Assembly (NCBI GenBank): GCA_020725805.1
Contig: DYEF01000089.1
Location: 1-7,327 of the forward strand
DNA length: 7,327 nt
Direction of reading: 5' to 3'
Source: Bdellovibrio sp.
GTDB lineage: Bacteria > Myxococcota > SpSt-1050
Both the position numbers and the translations under genes were made by a program. Under the pieces are notes generated by a model. It was not told the origin of the DNA. It worked only from the letters and a program-made list of their open reading frames with translations, and searched no databases. Of this stretch, positions 5,926 to 7,327 are shown in pieces; positions within the stretch are counted from its first letter, which is position 1; each line of letters starts with the position of its first letter.

Positions 5926-6521
5926 TGCTGTTTGATGAGACTGTTGAAGGTGCGCTGACTGTAATAAGAAGACTCCCGTTTATAACAGGCAGAACGGCCA
6001 AGAAGATTCTTTTCTTTCTCCTGAAAAACCGGAAGACATATACTCAGGAACTCATAAAAGTCCTTGAGAAGCTTACCTTTATCGGTGAATGCAGTATGTG
6101 CAATATGCCGTCAAGTACAGATGTCTGCAATATATGTTCCTCTCCCAAAAGAAGTGACAGGGAACTTATTGTAGTCGAAGATTTTTCTGACCTTTTTACA
6201 ATCGAGCAGATGGGAGAATACAACGGCAAATACTTTCTTCTGAACAGAAGGCTTGATATAAAAAACGGAGTCGGTCCTGAAAACCTTGGTATAGAAAAAC
6301 TCATAGAAGTTGTTCAGGCAAGAAGGGTTCAGGATATCATATTTGCCTTTGACCAGAGTCCCGAGATGGAGGCTACAAAGACACTCATTGCCGAAAGATT
6401 GAGACCTCTTGATGTCAGTTTATACTCAATTGCAGTCGGACTTCCTTTCGGCTCGGAAGTTGAATTTACAGACAAGAGAACCATAAAATATGCCTTGCTC
6501 AATAAGATAAAAATAGATTAA
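5925..6521 (+). CDS. recR: Recombination mediator RecR, divergent
   Basis: RecR works with RecO (and RecF) to load RecA on SSB-coated single-stranded DNA at gaps. The length of 198 residues is normal for the family. In order: an N-terminal helix-hairpin-helix region (LPFITGRTAKK, 17-27), a C4 zinc finger (C56, C59, C68, C71), a Toprim domain (about 80-175) beginning LIVVED, with NGVGPENLGI (114-123) and EMEAT (147-151), and the Walker-like C-terminal segment IAVGLPFGSEVEF. Several usually conserved residues differ: the hairpin glycines of LPGVGPKSA are replaced (FIT), the GHLSP-type motif reads RRLDI, and EGEAT reads EMEAT. The ATG shares its A with the dnaX stop (TAATG), so translation is probably coupled. 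AGGA (5917-5920) inside dnaX gives a ribosome site 4 bases from the start. The usual ybaB gene between dnaX and recR is missing. Confidence 0.93.
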   Translation: MLFDETVEGALTVIRRLPFITGRTAKKILFFLLKNRKTYTQELIKVLEKLTFIGECSMCNMPSSTDVCNICSSPKRSDRELIVVEDFSDLFTIEQMGEYNGKYFLLNRRLDIKNGVGPENLGIEKLIEVVQARRVQDIIFAFDQSPEMEATKTLIAERLRPLDVSLYSIAVGLPFGSEVEFTDKRTIKYALLNKIKID

Positions 6522-6566
6522 TCCGGAGTCTGCTCAAGAATTTTTTAAATATTAATTAAACGGGTA

Positions 6567-7327
6567 TTATCTGTCGACCAGAAATCCCCTTGCTGTGCAG
6601 GAGGCAGTTCTTGTATAGCAGGAGCATTCATAATCACAATCGTAGTATGTGCACTGTGTCGCGACGGATAATTGCCCGAGGCAGCTTGAAGGTCTCGAGC
6701 AGGTATTCTGATAATTCGGACATTCGTATACTGTGATACCCTGAGTTGCCTTTATCCTTCCTGCAACGGTGAGCATCTGGTCGGGAGCAGTGGTCCCGAT
6801 TCCCACTTTTCCGTCAGCGTTGAATACGACCTTTGTACCTGCTGAACCTCTGTGAAATCTGAGTTGTCCGGAACCTTTTGTCCCGACGACGTCGATATTC
6901 CATGAGTTTGTTGTCTCTCCGACAGTTGTCGTGTTTGTGTCATTCAATACCAGTTGGCCTCCCTCACTTGCATCTCCTTTTATTGTAACATTCGTTACAA
7001 ATGCCGCTACACCGTTGACATCAAGTTTTGCACCCGGGAGATTGTTCCTATTCCTACATTTCCGCCCGATACTACGAACTGACCTCCTCCTACATTGAGA
7101 CCGTCTGACGGAAGATTCAGTGCACCGGTCATTGTGTCTCCTGCACGGTTAACAGGCGTATATCCTATGGCATCCTGCTTGGCATCGAATCTCTGGTAAT
7201 CGGCCGATGAGAGATATCCGTTCGTTGTAGCCGTGGCCTGCTGTATCGATATCGTCCCGCTCGTCGTTATCGGTCCCCCCATGAGCGGCGCCGCCGTGTT
7301 TATCTGTGTAACCGTTCCGCCTCCGCT
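6567..7327 (-). pseudogene. Second tail-fibre-like gene, 5'-partial and frameshifted
   Basis: Read on the minus strand, the gene enters from beyond base 7327 and ends with TAA at 6567-6569. The first part (7327 to about 7046) encodes GGPITTSGTIS, a QDAIGYTPVNRAGDTMTG block and the beginning of a GNVGIGT block, all closely related to the protein at 1-1308. In that frame it stops at TAG (7007-7009). In the next frame the expected text continues: PGAKLDVNG, then a second GKVGIGTTAPDQMLTVAG block, and a tail with eight cysteines in its last 50 or so residues, ending GFLVDR. The two parts are joined if one base is restored near 7034-7046, so this is one gene with a one-base loss, either real or a sequencing error. 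An ATG at 6947 could start a short remnant, but its N-terminus falls mid-domain. A cell-surface or fibre role is inferred from the modules. Confidence 0.75.
7158..7327 (-). repeat. Long inverted repeat, right arm
   Basis: Reverse complement of 544-713 with three mismatches in 170 bases. It lies in the second tail-fibre-like gene, in the matching codon phase, so exchange between arms would preserve both reading frames. It reaches the last base of the window, so its outer limit is unknown. Confidence 0.93.

Noticed and set aside
6522-6566. Intrinsic terminator between recR and the convergent gene
   Set aside because: There is a T6 run (6541-6546) but only a 3-4 bp possible stem before it.
7030-7060. 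Programmed frameshift in the second fibre gene
   Set aside because: The junction lacks a slippery heptamer in the needed phase and any stem-loop stands out by eye, so mutation or sequencing error is simpler.
7007-7282. Independent small protein starting at the ATG near 7282
   Set aside because: The frame stays open upstream to the window edge and the ATG is internal to a repeat block, so it is the middle of a longer gene.
544-7327. Composite transposon bounded by inverted repeats
   Set aside because: The arms are in-frame coding parts of fibre genes, with no transposase, terminal motifs or target-site duplication visible, and the interior is housekeeping genes.

Overview
The window reads as a fragment of a Gram-negative-type bacterial chromosome of moderate to low G+C, with frequent AGA/AGG arginine and ATA isoleucine codons. 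A deep-branching lineage such as Nitrospirota or Desulfobacterota would fit the DnaX/RecR style, but this is a weak inference and no marker here fixes the phylum.

Layout. Positions 1-1308 (+) hold the 3' part of a modular, phage-tail-fibre-like repeat protein that enters from outside the window. At 1360-2142 (+) lies a membrane-anchored NodB-type polysaccharide deacetylase, and at 2242-3918 (+) an alkaline-phosphatase-superfamily phosphodiesterase-like protein. Next comes a housekeeping block: two tandem serine tRNAs (CGA, then GGA anticodon), a small 4.5S-type SRP RNA, dnaX (clamp-loader tau/gamma) and recR, with dnaX and recR joined by a TAATG stop/start overlap. This resembles the tRNA-Ser / SRP RNA / dnaX / ybaB / recR order of many bacteria, but ybaB is absent. 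Positions 6567-7327 (-) hold a second tail-fibre-like gene pointing back toward the block. It is cut by the window end and broken by a one-base frameshift.

Main observations. (1) The two tail-fibre-like genes face each other and share an inverted repeat, 544-713 against 7158-7327, with only 3 mismatches in 170 bases and in the same reading frame. Beyond the arms the genes carry different distal domains with cysteine-containing tails. Recombination between the arms would invert about 6.4 kb, including dnaX, recR, the tRNAs and the SRP RNA, and exchange the distal domains in frame. (2) dnaX contains an A10 run near codon 500, preceded by an SD-like GAGGAG and followed at once by an exact 8-bp hairpin stem, with a TGA immediately reached in the -1 frame. 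These are the parts of a programmed frameshift, but here they would remove only the last 34 residues.

The deacetylase and phosphodiesterase look like envelope enzymes acting at or near the membrane. The RNA/dnaX/recR block serves protein targeting, translation, replication and repair. No gap between genes exceeds 300 bases.
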